From Roseateles_C aquae (lineage in GTDB: Bacteria > Pseudomonadota > Gammaproteobacteria > Burkholderiales > Burkholderiaceae_C): a DNA stretch of 64,000 bases. Made by a program: the position numbers and the translations under genes. The notes beneath the pieces were generated by a model. The model did no database searches. It was not told the origin of the DNA and saw nothing but the letters and a program-made list of their open reading frames with translations. This document shows positions 52,903-62,014 of this stretch, piece by piece. Each line of letters starts with the position of its first letter. The stretch's first letter is position 1. The stretch covers positions 1 to 64,000 of the forward strand of contig NZ_JAVXZY010000007.1 of assembly GCF_032337115.1 (NCBI RefSeq). Reading direction: 5' to 3'.

Positions 52903-54153
52903 TTGAACCTGCTCGACCGCATCCTCGCCCGCATCGCCCAGCCCGGTGTGGTGCTGCGCGTCGCGGCACTGGCGGTCTGCCTGCTGGAAACCTGGTCGGT
53001 CTTTGCCGCGCTGCGTGGTGAGAAATCCGATGCTTACGACGGCGTGCTGGCCGCGCTGTACAGCCGCATGGGCGGCGCGCCGACCGACCCGCTGCTGGTG
53101 CTGTCCTGCTTCGCGCTGATCTGCCTGTTCGCCTGGCGCTTCTGGCAGTTGGCCCGCGAGAACAGCATGGACCAGCCGCCCACCGACGCGCTGCGCCGCC
53201 TGCTGCTCTTGGACCTGATCGCCATCGCGGTGACGCCGGGCCTGGCCTTTCTGGTCACGCTGATCAGCTCGCTGGTGCTGCGCCTGCGCGTGGCCTTCTT
53301 CTTCGCACTGGCGCAGATCGGCCTGGGCCTGCTGCTCTACTGGCTGCTGCCCAGCGAAAGCCAGCTGCTGGAGCAGACGCGCAACGAGTCGGCGCTGTGG
53401 TCGGGGCTCCTGAGCCTGGCAATGTCCATGCTGGCCCTGCATGGCATGGCCTTCGGCCTTGGTCGCATGGCCGCCGCCGAGGCCGAGAAGCGCCGCTGGC
53501 TGCAGGCCATCCTGGCCGAGAAGACCAGCGGCGAGCGCCTGCAGGCCGAGCAGCTGCGCTACGCCGAGCGGATGGTGATGGCGCGCGAGCTGCACGATGT
53601 GATGGGCCACCACCTGACGGCGCTGAACCTGCATCTGCAGCTCAGTGGCGCGCTGCTGCAACGCGCCGATACCGAGGGGGCGCGCCAGGCGGTCGAGAAG
53701 GCCCGCGAGGGCGCCGCGCGGCTGCTGGCCGATGTGCGCGCCGCCGTGTCGGCCGAGCGCGCGTCGCAAAGAATCGACCTGTCGGCCGCGCTGAAGGCGC
53801 TGGCCGAGGGCATTGCCAGCACGCAGATCACGCTGGACCTGGACGAAGCCGCCCGCGACCTCTCGCCCCGCGCCGCCCATGCGCTGCTGCGCTGCGTGCA
53901 GGAGGCGGTGACCAACAGCGTGCGCCACGCCCGCGCGATGAATGTGCGGGTGCAGCTGAGCGTCGAGGGCGAGGCCGAGGCGCGCGAAGTCTGCGTCCGG
54001 GTCGACGACGATGGCCTCGGCGCCCCCCGGCTGCGCGAGGGCAATGGCCTGAAGGGCATGCAGGAGCGCATGGCCGAACTGGGCGGCAGCATGAAGGTGC
54101 TGCGCTACAGCCCCGGATTCATGATCGAATTGCGCTTGCCGCGGCACGCCTGA
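52903..54153 (+). CDS. Sensor histidine kinase, DesK/NarX type
   Basis: The 416-residue kinase has five or six hydrophobic segments in its first 190 residues, which sense a signal in or near the membrane. It then has the HisKA_3 box ARELHDVMGHHLTALNL with His231 and an ATPase domain with EAVTNSVRHA, DDGLGAP and GNGLKGMQERM. The start is a TTG at 52903, the only one matching the conserved beginning; a weak ribosome site precedes it. It pairs with the response regulator 27 bases downstream. Confidence 0.87.
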   Translation: MNLLDRILARIAQPGVVLRVAALAVCLLETWSVFAALRGEKSDAYDGVLAALYSRMGGAPTDPLLVLSCFALICLFAWRFWQLARENSMDQPPTDALRRLLLLDLIAIAVTPGLAFLVTLISSLVLRLRVAFFFALAQIGLGLLLYWLLPSESQLLEQTRNESALWSGLLSLAMSMLALHGMAFGLGRMAAAEAEKRRWLQAILAEKTSGERLQAEQLRYAERMVMARELHDVMGHHLTALNLHLQLSGALLQRADTEGARQAVEKAREGAARLLADVRAAVSAERASQRIDLSAALKALAEGIASTQITLDLDEAARDLSPRAAHALLRCVQEAVTNSVRHARAMNVRVQLSVEGEAEAREVCVRVDDDGLGAPRLREGNGLKGMQERMAELGGSMKVLRYSPGFMIELRLPRHA

Positions 54154-54180
54154 GCGGCAGGCATCACTGGAGGAACGAAG

Positions 54181-54834
54181 ATGAGCAACGAGGCTATCAA
54201 GGTGCTGCTGGTGGAAGACCAGCAACTGGTGCGTGAAGGTCTCAAGGGCCTGCTCTCGCTGCACGAGGAATTGCGCATCATCGGCGAAGCGTCCGACGGC
54301 GCCGAGGCGCTGGAGCTGATCGCCGCCGAGCAGCCCGATGTGATCCTCTCCGACATGCGCATGCCGCGCCTGGACGGCCTGGGCCTGATCCGCGCACTGG
54401 CCGCGCGGGCGCTGAAGATCCCGGTCGTGCTGCTGACCACCTTTGACGACGCCGCCGCCTTCGACGAGGCCGCGCGTGCCGGTGCCAAGGGTTTTCTGCT
54501 CAAGGCCATCAGCCCCGAGACCCTGGTGCAGGCCCTGAAGGATGTGGCCGCCGGCGGCACCGCGCTGCGCCCCTCGCTGACCGAGCGGATGGAGCGCCAG
54601 AGCAGCAATGTCGAACGCGCCTTCAGCGCCACGCCGCAGCCCGACCCGCTCTCGCCCAAGGAGCTGCAGGTGCTGCGCCTGGTGGCCAGCGGCCGCAGCA
54701 ACACCGAGATCGCCGCCCTGCTGGGCAATAGCGAGGGCGTGATCAAGAACCACTGTTCGGCGGTGTTCTCCAAGATGGGCGTTCGCGACCGCACCCAGGC
54801 CGTGCTGCGCGCCATCGATCTGGGCTGGATCTAA
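54181..54834 (+). CDS. NarL/FixJ-type response regulator
   Basis: The 217-residue regulator has a receiver with VED (11-13), phospho-acceptor Asp58 in SDMRMPRLDG and Lys in FLLKAIS, and a LuxR-type HTH with LSPKELQVLRLVASGRSNTEIAALLG. GGAGG lies a few bases before the ATG. Its last codons overlap the 3' end of the convergent CAP gene. Confidence 0.9.
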   Translation: MSNEAIKVLLVEDQQLVREGLKGLLSLHEELRIIGEASDGAEALELIAAEQPDVILSDMRMPRLDGLGLIRALAARALKIPVVLLTTFDDAAAFDEAARAGAKGFLLKAISPETLVQALKDVAAGGTALRPSLTERMERQSSNVERAFSATPQPDPLSPKELQVLRLVASGRSNTEIAALLGNSEGVIKNHCSAVFSKMGVRDRTQAVLRAIDLGWI

Positions 54835-55421
54835 GGCAGCGCCGGCAGCGCCGCGCCCAGGTGCAGCACCCAGAAGCGGCCGTATTCGCCGTTGTTGGCG
54901 GCGCAGGCCAGCGCCGCTTCCTCATAGGCGGGCGCCATCAGATTGGCGCAGTGCTCGGGGCTGAGCAGCCACTGGGCCAGCGCCTCATCGGCATCGGCCG
55001 GCCCGGCGGCCAGGTTCTCGCCGCCCAGGCGCAGCCGGTAGCCGCTTTCGCGCAAGCGCTGGCGCAGCGATTCCGCCTGCTGGCCGCGGTGGCTGAGCGT
55101 GTTGCGTGCCGCCAGCTGCTGCACATGGCGGCCGGCTGATTCGGCCAGCTGCGCGCTCCAGCGCAGCGCTGCAGCGGCGGCAAAGGCGCGCGGGCCGCAC
55201 TGCCGGGGCATCGCACGAACGGCGTTCAGCGTGGCCAGCACCGCCTCGGGCGCCAGCGCCGGGCAGCCGGGCGCCACCGGCTGAGGCACGCTGGCAGCCG
55301 GCTCGGTCTCGCCGAAGGCGGCCGGCACCAACAGGCACAGGGCCAGCAGCGCGCTGCCGCGCAACCATGCCACCCGCTTCGCCCCGCCAAACGAACTCTT
55401 GACCTGCCTCATGACGCCCAT
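54831..55421 (-). CDS. CAP (SCP/PR1)-domain secreted protein
   Basis: The 196-residue product has a signal peptide (hydrophobic core LLALCLLVPAAFG) and a CAP domain with ALRWSAQLAESAGRHVQQLA, ..LSHRG, GENLAAGPADADEAL and the late SPEHCANLM. Bacterial CAP proteins are secreted or surface proteins of mostly unknown role. Starts at 55421 or 55412 are both possible. Its stop overlaps that of the response regulator on the opposite strand. Confidence 0.78.
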   Translation of the reverse strand: MGVMRQVKSSFGGAKRVAWLRGSALLALCLLVPAAFGETEPAASVPQPVAPGCPALAPEAVLATLNAVRAMPRQCGPRAFAAAAALRWSAQLAESAGRHVQQLAARNTLSHRGQQAESLRQRLRESGYRLRLGGENLAAGPADADEALAQWLLSPEHCANLMAPAYEEAALACAANNGEYGRFWVLHLGAALPALP

Positions 55422-55537
55422 TGTCCCGCGCCGCGCAGCGCACCAGCCAGGATGGTAGAGCAGCTCAAAGCACAGACGCAGCCTGCCATCCGCGTGCACA
55501 ATCCGGCCGTCGCGCACCGCGCCCGCTGAAGAGCACC

Positions 55538-56797
55538 ATGGCTGAAACGCAATCGTCCCTGGCTCAACTGGCCATCAACCGCAGCGCCACCAAGACCCGC
55601 CGCCGGCCCTGGCGCTGGCTCATCGCCGGCGCGGTGGTAGTGCTGGTCGGCGCCTTCGCACTGGCGCCGCGACCGCCCGAGGTGCAGGTCACCACGGTGC
55701 TGCAGAGCTACCCCTCGGCCCAGTACCTGCAGCTGACCGCCTCCGGCTATGTGGTGGCGCAGCGCCGTGCGGCGGTGGCCTCCAAGGCGACCGGGCGGCT
55801 GATCGAGCTGCTGGTGCGCGAGGGCTCGGTGCTGAAGAAGGGCGAGCTGATCGCCCGGCTCGACGCCAGCGATGTGCAGGCGGCCATCGGCGCCGCGCAA
55901 GCCGGCGTGCGCCTGGCCGAGGCCGGCCAGCGCCAGGCCCAGGCCACGCAGCGCCAGGCCGAGGTCGAGGCGCTGAATGCCGAGGCCGAGTACCAGCGCG
56001 CCAAGAGCCTGAATGCGCAGGGCTTTGTGTCGCCGCAGGCGCTGGACGCCGCCCAGCGCCGGCTCGATGCCGCGCGCGCCAGCCAGGCCAGCGCCAGCGC
56101 CGGTCTGGCCCAGGCTCAGGCGGCGATCGCCCAGGCCCAGGCCCAGGCCCGCGTGCAGGAGGTCAATCGCGACTACACCGAGATCCGCGCGCCCTTTGAC
56201 GGCATCGTGCTGGTCAAGAACGCCAATGTCGGCGACATCATCACGCCCTTCTCCAGCGCCTCGGGTTCGCAGGGCGCGGTGGTGACCATGGCCGATCTGA
56301 GCACGCTGGAGGTCGAGGCCGATGTGTCCGAAGGCAGCCTGGCCAAGGCGACCAAGGGCCAGCCGGTCGAGATCACGCTGGATGCGCTGCCGGGCCTGCG
56401 CCTGCGCGGCGAGGTCGGCGGCATCGTGCCGACGGTGGACCGCGCCAAGGCCACGGTGATGACCAAGGTGCGCTTCGAGAAGCTCGATCCGCGCATCCTG
56501 CCGGAGATGAGCGCCAAGGTCAGCTTTCTGTCCAAGGCGCCCAGCGAGGCCGAGCAGCAACCGGTGCTGGCGGTCAACCCCAAGGCGCTGCTGGAGCGCG
56601 AAGGCAAGAGCTGGCTGATGCGCTTGAAGCGCGAGGGCGACAAAGAGATCGTCGAGGCCATCGAGGTGCGCAAGGGCCGCCAGCTTGGCGATGCGCTGGA
56701 GATCAGCGGCGCCGGCTTGAAGAGCGGCGACCGCCTGGTGCTCGCGCCGCCCGAGACGCTGAAGAACGGCGCCAGCGTCAAGCTGGCCGCCAAGTGA
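55538..56797 (+). CDS. Efflux periplasmic adaptor subunit (HlyD/MacA-like)
   Basis: The 419-residue protein has one N-terminal helix (about 28-45), a lipoyl-type domain starting YLQLTASGYVVAQRRAAVASKATGRL, a long coiled hairpin (about 115-205, Ala/Gln-rich) and beta-barrel and membrane-proximal domains to the end. It bridges the inner-membrane ABC permease and an outer-membrane channel. The stop overlaps the ATPase start (TGATG). No outer-membrane TolC-type gene is present in this operon. Confidence 0.87.
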   Translation: MAETQSSLAQLAINRSATKTRRRPWRWLIAGAVVVLVGAFALAPRPPEVQVTTVLQSYPSAQYLQLTASGYVVAQRRAAVASKATGRLIELLVREGSVLKKGELIARLDASDVQAAIGAAQAGVRLAEAGQRQAQATQRQAEVEALNAEAEYQRAKSLNAQGFVSPQALDAAQRRLDAARASQASASAGLAQAQAAIAQAQAQARVQEVNRDYTEIRAPFDGIVLVKNANVGDIITPFSSASGSQGAVVTMADLSTLEVEADVSEGSLAKATKGQPVEITLDALPGLRLRGEVGGIVPTVDRAKATVMTKVRFEKLDPRILPEMSAKVSFLSKAPSEAEQQPVLAVNPKALLEREGKSWLMRLKREGDKEIVEAIEVRKGRQLGDALEISGAGLKSGDRLVLAPPETLKNGASVKLAAK

Positions 56798-57534
56798 TGG
56801 CCATGCCAGGCGCGCCGGCGATGGATGCCCCGCTGATCCGGATCAGCCACCTGTCCAAGTCCTACCGCCGCGGCGGGCAGGACATTCCAGTGCTGCTGGA
56901 CATCGAGCTGGCCGTGCAGGCCGGCGATTTCGTCGCGCTGATGGGCCCCAGCGGCTCGGGCAAGAGCACGCTGTTGAACCTGATCGCCGGCATCGACAAG
57001 CCCAGCAGCGGCCGCATCGAGATCGGCGGCATCGACATCGCCACGCTGGGTGAAGGCGCGCTGGCCGATTGGCGCGCCGCCCATGTCGGCTTCATCTTCC
57101 AGTTCTACAACCTGATGCCGGTGCTGTCGGCACTGGAGAACGTCGAGCTGCCGCTGCTGCTGACCGGGCTCTCGGCCCGCCAGCGCCGCCAGCATGCCGA
57201 GGCAGCGCTGGCCATGGTGCATCTGGAAGACCGGATGGACCATTACCCCAACGAGCTGTCCGGCGGCCAGCAGCAGCGGGTGGCGATCGCCCGCGCGCTG
57301 GTCAGCGATCCGCAGCTGATCGTGGCCGACGAGCCCACCGGCGATCTCGACCGCACGACCGGCTCCGAGGTGCTGGGCCTGCTTGATGACCTGAACCGCA
57401 AGCTGGGCAAGACCATCGTCATGGTCACCCACGACCCGAAGGCGGCGGCACGGGCGCGGCGGCTGGTCCATCTGGAAAAAGGCGTGCTGGTGCCCGACGA
57501 GGCGCCGGCGCAAGACCTGACCCCGCAGCCCTGA
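56797..57534 (+). CDS. ABC transporter ATPase (MacB/LolD type)
   Basis: The 245-residue ATPase has Walker A GPSGSGKST, the signature LSGGQQQR, Walker B LIVADEPTGD and the switch His in VTHD. Q-loop FQFYNLMPVLSALENVELPLLL is of the MacB/LolD type, which powers mechanotransmission rather than through-membrane transport. It works with the two permease genes directly downstream. Confidence 0.9.
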   Translation: MAMPGAPAMDAPLIRISHLSKSYRRGGQDIPVLLDIELAVQAGDFVALMGPSGSGKSTLLNLIAGIDKPSSGRIEIGGIDIATLGEGALADWRAAHVGFIFQFYNLMPVLSALENVELPLLLTGLSARQRRQHAEAALAMVHLEDRMDHYPNELSGGQQQRVAIARALVSDPQLIVADEPTGDLDRTTGSEVLGLLDDLNRKLGKTIVMVTHDPKAAARARRLVHLEKGVLVPDEAPAQDLTPQP

Positions 57535-57547
57535 CCGCCACGCAGCC

Positions 57548-58699
57548 ATGTTCCTGCTCAAGCTGCTGCTCAAGAACGCCTTCAGGCACAAGCTGCGCAC
57601 GCTGCTGACCCTGGTCGGCCTGGTGGTGGCGGTGTCCGCCTTTGGCCTGCTGCAGACCATCGTCGACGCCTGGTATGCCGGCGTCGAAGGCTCCAGCAGC
57701 ACGCGGCTGGTGTCGCGCAGCAGCATCTCGCTGACCTTTCCGCTGCCGCTGAACTATGCGCAGCGGATCAAGGCGGTCGAGGGCGTCAGCAGCGTGTCCT
57801 GGGCCAACTGGTTTGGTGGTGTCTACGTCACCGAGCGCAATTTCTTCCCGCAGTTCGGGGTCGAGCCGGCCAGCTATCTGTCCCTCTACCCCGAATACCG
57901 GCTGAAGGACGAGGAGCGGCTGGCCTTCATCCGCGACCGCCAGGGCTGCATCGTCGGCCGCAAGCTGGCCAACAAGTTCGGCTGGAAGGTCGGCGACCAG
58001 ATCCCGCTGCGCGGCACCATCTACCCCGGCACCTGGACCTTCACCCTGCGCGGCATCTGGGACGGCGCCGAGGCCAAGACCGACGAAAGCCAGCTGCTCT
58101 TCCACTGGGCGCTGCTGAACGAAACCCTGCGCAAGAAGTACCCCGGCCGGGCCGATTTCGTCGGCGTCTATGTGCTGGGCATCAACGAGCCGCAGAACGC
58201 GGCGCTGGTGTCGCAGCGGGTCGACGCGCTGTTCAAGAACTCGCTGGCCGAGACGCTGACCGAAACCGAGTCCGCCTTTCAGCTCAGCTTTGTCTCGATG
58301 AGCGAAGCGATTCTGGTGGCGGTGCGCGCGGTCAGCTTCATCATCATCGTCATCATCATGGCGGTGATGGCCAACACGATGACCATGACCGCCCGCGAAC
58401 GCCTGGCCGAATACGCGACGCTGAAGGCGCTGGGCTTTCCGCCCGGCTTCGTCGTCAAGCTGCTGTTCGGCGAGAGCCTGCTGATCGCGCTGCTCGGCGG
58501 CATCGCCGGCCTGCTGCTGACGCTGCCGATGGCGGCCGGCTTTGCCAGCGCCGCAGGCACGCTGTTCCCGGTCTTCCAGGTCTCGGCGCTGACGCAGGGC
58601 CTGCAGCTCGGCGCGGCCCTCGTCGTCGGCACCGTGGCGGCCGCCTGGCCGGCCTGGAAGATGAGCCGCATCGACATCGTCAGCGGGCTGCGTGCCTGA
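57548..58699 (+). CDS. ABC transporter permease (MacB/FtsX type)
   Basis: The 383-residue permease has one N-terminal helix, a large periplasmic domain (about 45-250) and three C-terminal helices with the FtsX-like segment ARERLAEYATLKALGFP and a closing AWPAWKMSRIDIVSGLRA. It likely pairs with the second permease to form the heterodimeric membrane part of the export system. Confidence 0.88.
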   Translation: MFLLKLLLKNAFRHKLRTLLTLVGLVVAVSAFGLLQTIVDAWYAGVEGSSSTRLVSRSSISLTFPLPLNYAQRIKAVEGVSSVSWANWFGGVYVTERNFFPQFGVEPASYLSLYPEYRLKDEERLAFIRDRQGCIVGRKLANKFGWKVGDQIPLRGTIYPGTWTFTLRGIWDGAEAKTDESQLLFHWALLNETLRKKYPGRADFVGVYVLGINEPQNAALVSQRVDALFKNSLAETLTETESAFQLSFVSMSEAILVAVRAVSFIIIVIIMAVMANTMTMTARERLAEYATLKALGFPPGFVVKLLFGESLLIALLGGIAGLLLTLPMAAGFASAAGTLFPVFQVSALTQGLQLGAALVVGTVAAAWPAWKMSRIDIVSGLRA

Positions 58700-58717
58700 C
58701 GAGCCCATGGACCACGC

Positions 58718-59890
58718 ATGATCAAGGCCATCCCGCTCAGCTACATCGCCCGCAACCTCTGGGTGCGCCGCGTCACCACGCTGCTGACGGCCGGCGGCAT
58801 GGCCCTGGTCGTCTATGTGTTCGCCACCGTGCTGATGATGAGCGAAGGCATACGCGCCACGCTGGTCGCCACCGGGCAGACCGACAACCTGCTGCTGCTG
58901 CGCAAGGGCGCCGGCGCCGAAATCAACAGCGCGGTGGACCGCGGCCAGGCCGCCATCATCGAAAGCCTGGCCGGCATTGCCACCAATGCCGAGGGTCAGG
59001 TCTTGCTGAGCAAGGAACCAGTGGTGCTGAACAATCTGCCCAAGCGCGGCAGCGGCAAACCCAGCAACGTCACCGTGCGCGGCACCGGCGCCAACGGCCT
59101 GGCGCTGCGGCCCCAGGTGCGGCTGACGCAGGGCCGGATGTTCCGCCCCGGCACCTCGGAGATCATCACCGGCAGCGCGGTGGCCAGCGGTTTTCAGGGC
59201 GCCGCGCTGGGCGAGACGATGCGCTTTGCCGGGCGCGACTGGCAGGTCGTCGGCGTTTTCGAGGCCGGCCGCACCGGCTTCGATTCGGAAATCTGGGGCG
59301 ATGCCGAGCAGATGCTGCAGGCCTTTCGCCGCAATGCCTTCTCCACCGTGGTGTTCCGCCTCGCCGATGCCGGCCAGGCCGACGCCATCCGCCAGCGCAT
59401 CGCGGACGACCCGCGCCTGACCGTCGAGGCCAAGCCGGAGATCCAGTTCTATGCCGAACAGAGCGAGGCGCTGGCCAAATTCATCAGCATCCTGGGCACC
59501 TCGCTGTCGGTGATCTTCTCGATCGGCGCCATCGTCGGCGCCATGATCACCATGTTCGCCGCCGTCGCCCAGCGCACCGGCGAAATCGGCACCTTGCGCG
59601 CGCTGGGTTTCCGACGCAGCGCGATCCTGCTGGCCTTTCTGCTCGAATCGCTGCTGCTGTCTTTCGTCGGCGGCCTGATCGGCCTGGCCGGCGCCAGCCT
59701 GATGCAGACGGTCAATATCTCGACGACGAACTTCCAGACCTTCGCCGAACTGGCCTTCCAGTTCAAGCTGACCAGCGCCATCGCCCTCCAGACCCTGCTC
59801 TTCGCCCTCTTCATGGGCCTGGTGGGCGGCTTCATCCCGGCCTGGCGGGCGGCTCGCTTGAATATTGTGGATGGGTTGAGGGCGGCGTGA
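58718..59890 (+). CDS. ABC transporter permease (MacB/FtsX type)
   Basis: The 390-residue protein has the same layout as the preceding one, with TGEIGTLRALGFRRSAIL and AWRAARLNIVDGLRAA at the C-terminal end. Two different permeases with one ATPase and one adaptor suggest a heterodimer. The substrate cannot be read from the sequence. The gene is the last before the low-GC island. Confidence 0.88.
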   Translation: MIKAIPLSYIARNLWVRRVTTLLTAGGMALVVYVFATVLMMSEGIRATLVATGQTDNLLLLRKGAGAEINSAVDRGQAAIIESLAGIATNAEGQVLLSKEPVVLNNLPKRGSGKPSNVTVRGTGANGLALRPQVRLTQGRMFRPGTSEIITGSAVASGFQGAALGETMRFAGRDWQVVGVFEAGRTGFDSEIWGDAEQMLQAFRRNAFSTVVFRLADAGQADAIRQRIADDPRLTVEAKPEIQFYAEQSEALAKFISILGTSLSVIFSIGAIVGAMITMFAAVAQRTGEIGTLRALGFRRSAILLAFLLESLLLSFVGGLIGLAGASLMQTVNISTTNFQTFAELAFQFKLTSAIALQTLLFALFMGLVGGFIPAWRAARLNIVDGLRAA

Positions 59891-60419
59891 AGGCTGATCA
59901 ACGCGTATGCCGGGTTAGCGCGTAGGCCGGCTTAGCCGAAGGCGTAACACGCCTTCCAACGGCGGCACGTCGCCAAGCCGGTAGTCACCGGTTTCACATT
60001 CCACCGATGGCGGCGTTTCAAGAGCCCGCGCGGGTCAAACGACCCTCGCTACCTAGCTTGCCCTCCAGAGCCGGATGCTCACGCAGACCAACGAGCCAGA
60101 TCAACACAAGTGCCGCTCACCCTAACACCTAGAGCACCTGTCAACCTTTACAGACGTAATTGCCCCGATGCGCCACGACTTGAGAGCCAGGAAACTTTCC
60201 GCTTGAGAGAAGAGTCGAGAACAAAAGACTGAGCGCGGGGCCAGCCCGCCCTGCCAGACGAAACAGGCATCGAACAGCAATTGCGCCCGCGCGAAAACAA
60301 CGTTACTGCCACTTTGCAATTTGACTCTGCTCATAGCATTCCGTGGTTGGCCTTCGCCCGCCCGGGATATCCGCACCATCCAGTGGATGGAATACTTTTC
60401 CGTTTTCAAAGGAACACAA
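59891..60419. other. Boundary between core genome and low-GC island
   Basis: No gene is supported here. The first part (59918-59963) holds the second copy of the palindromic repeat. From about 60100 base composition falls towards that of the peptide locus. The last 100 bases form the leader of the precursor gene, with AAAGGA at 60408-60413 as ribosome site. I see TTGCAA and TTGACT near 60316-60332 as possible -35 boxes but no good -10. A minus-strand frame (60122-60508) is judged non-coding. Confidence 0.4.
59918..59963 (+). repeat. REP-like palindromic repeat, copy 2
   Basis: It starts GCGCGTAGGCCGG and ends CGCCTTCCAACGGC, and matches the reverse complement of 1107-1152 at about 40 of 46 positions. 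Part of it (CCGGGTTAGC) is also present directly upstream at 59910-59919. It lies 28 bases after the permease gene and at the edge of the low-GC island. Confidence 0.65.
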
Positions 60420-60602
60420 ATGATGAACCCGACTACTCGCAACGAAGACCAGACCAATTCCAGCCCAACAGTCCTAGTTGTTGCCATGCCCGATAAAGAA
60501 TCGAGCAAGGGCTATGTGAACACGCGCGGCGCTTCTCTGAACTATGTACGCCGTAACTCGGACAACAAAGAAACCGCATACTGTTCTGATCGCGACGCTT
60601 AA
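60420..60602 (+). CDS. Putative RiPP precursor peptide (three Tyr motifs)
   Basis: The 60-residue peptide starts at ATG 60420 with AAAGGA before it. The N-terminal half (1-30) is polar with a hydrophobic patch PTVLVVAMP, which is leader-like. The C-terminal half is core-like, with three Tyr units: G-Y32-V-N34, N-Y42-V-R44 and A-Y54-C-S56. It has one Cys (55) and no double-Gly site. The next gene encodes a radical SAM/SPASM maturase with a leader-binding type domain, so the peptide is its likely substrate. Tyr-x-Asn/Arg/Ser units resemble the three-residue motifs turned into cyclophanes in triceptides, but that chemistry is inferred. I find no close match in families I know. Confidence 0.75.
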   Translation: MMNPTTRNEDQTNSSPTVLVVAMPDKESSKGYVNTRGASLNYVRRNSDNKETAYCSDRDA

Positions 60603-60609
60603 GCGCCCC

Positions 60610-60641
60610 AAAGAGGCGGCGCGAAACAGCGGCGCCTCTTT
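60610..60641 (+). terminator. Hairpin between precursor and maturase genes
   Basis: AAAGAGGCG (60610-60618) pairs with CGCCTCTTT (60633-60641), with a short inner CGC/GCG pairing. It begins seven bases after the precursor stop, has no long T-run behind it, and leaves the maturase start 41 bases downstream. Such partial terminators between precursor and enzyme genes keep the peptide in excess. Confidence 0.7.
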
Positions 60642-60682
60642 CTGGAAACATCAACTGGCCTCCAAAAAGCTCAGGAACAAGA

Positions 60683-61999
60683 ATGAAACTGGTGCCAACA
60701 GAATTTGACATGGAACGGTCCTTCCCTGTACCAAGGGAAATAGCCCGGCATCAGTTGCTAGAGACCAATCTGCTAATTGCACCGAAAATACCAGCTTGGA
60801 TCGTAGTGGCCGATCATGAAGCTGAAGCTATCTTACGGCTGAGTCGAGGAGCGTCACTCAGGGAAGCTGCATACAGTTTGAATTCCTGGGGAATATCAAA
60901 CGCCAATGAAGCTCTATCAACCCTTCTGACAAAGCTTGCTGTCAATGACTTCATCGAGCCAGATACCACCATCGAGGTTGAGGATGAAGTCACATTGCAA
61001 ATTCATGTTACAAATGCCTGCAATCTAAGATGCAAGCACTGCTATGTATCCTCGGGTGAGCCGTTTAGTCTGGAAATTGGTGTTGATGCATGGATCGATG
61101 TCATTGAAGAAGCGAGAAATAGATACAACACCGTATACCTGAGCATTAGCGGCGGCGAGCCATTACTTGTCCCTTGGCTACCGGAACTGCTGCAGCACAG
61201 TAAATCTCTGGGAATCCGCACGTCAATCCTTTCCAATGGGATGCTTTGGACAGACAAACGCATTGCCGAAATTGGGAGCTATGTTGATCTAGTAAACGTT
61301 TCTCTAGATGGCGCCTCGGATACTGTCCACGATGCGGTACGTGGCAACGGTGCTTTCAGACAGGCAATTCGCGGAATAAGACGCCTTGGCGAAGCGGGGA
61401 TTGAAGTTGGAATAAATATTTGCCTGATGAAATCAAACATAGCAGACATTGAAGCAAATTTTCACAACTTGATTCAATCACTTCCCTTCAAAGTTAGTGT
61501 TCTGTTCGCCAAATTCGTGGAGGAAGGTCGTGGTCTTGAGAATCGCAATGAGGCTGTAGCGCCCGACGCCATGGCTCGCTTACTCCCGAAACTGTCAATG
61601 CAATTCCTTGGAACAGGTTGGCAGCCTACTTCGCCGACAAAACGGATCAGCTGCGGATTTGGCAAGCTGTATGCGCTCTACGCCAACGGAGATGTCTCAC
61701 CGTGCCTGTCTCCTCGCTACATTGCGGGGAACATTGTCGCTGAGCCGGTGGGCAAAGTGTTTGACCGGATAATGCTGAATGCTAAGAGAGCGAACGTTGA
61801 AAAGCTACCTCTCTGCAAATCTTGTGACCTGCGCTACATCTGTGGAGGCAAGTGTCACCTACCCCAAGTAACAACCGGAATCCCAATCCATCAAAACGAC
61901 TGCTCGTCCAAATTCAGAAACGACTATTACCAGCGGCTGGTCGAACGCGGCCAAAAAGAGAACGGCATCATGCTCCCGCTTTTTTCGCGTGTAATTTGA
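60683..61999 (+). CDS. Radical SAM/SPASM peptide maturase with N-terminal RRE-like domain
   Basis: The 438-residue enzyme has an N-terminal segment (about 25-98) that looks like the PqqD-type recognition element that binds leader peptides. The radical SAM core has the 4Fe-4S ligands Cys113, Cys117 and Cys120 (CNLRCKHC) and GGEP at 157-160. A SPASM domain has seven Cys (324, 341, 378, 381, 387, 391, 407) for auxiliary clusters. Enzymes of this build form C-C, C-S or C-O links in peptides. Codon use is low-GC with ATA and AGA codons rare in neighbouring genes, which suggests transfer. It sits between the precursor and an MFS exporter gene. Confidence 0.88.
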   Translation: MKLVPTEFDMERSFPVPREIARHQLLETNLLIAPKIPAWIVVADHEAEAILRLSRGASLREAAYSLNSWGISNANEALSTLLTKLAVNDFIEPDTTIEVEDEVTLQIHVTNACNLRCKHCYVSSGEPFSLEIGVDAWIDVIEEARNRYNTVYLSISGGEPLLVPWLPELLQHSKSLGIRTSILSNGMLWTDKRIAEIGSYVDLVNVSLDGASDTVHDAVRGNGAFRQAIRGIRRLGEAGIEVGINICLMKSNIADIEANFHNLIQSLPFKVSVLFAKFVEEGRGLENRNEAVAPDAMARLLPKLSMQFLGTGWQPTSPTKRISCGFGKLYALYANGDVSPCLSPRYIAGNIVAEPVGKVFDRIMLNAKRANVEKLPLCKSCDLRYICGGKCHLPQVTTGIPIHQNDCSSKFRNDYYQRLVERGQKENGIMLPLFSRVI

Positions 62000-62014
62000 T
62001 TTAAGGAATACCAA

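Noticed and set aside
60122..60508. Open frame on the minus strand opposite the RiPP precursor, 128 codons
   Set aside because: It has no ribosome site, covers the precursor start in antisense, has no recognisable domain, and its Cys/Ser/Arg-rich sequence looks like a chance frame.
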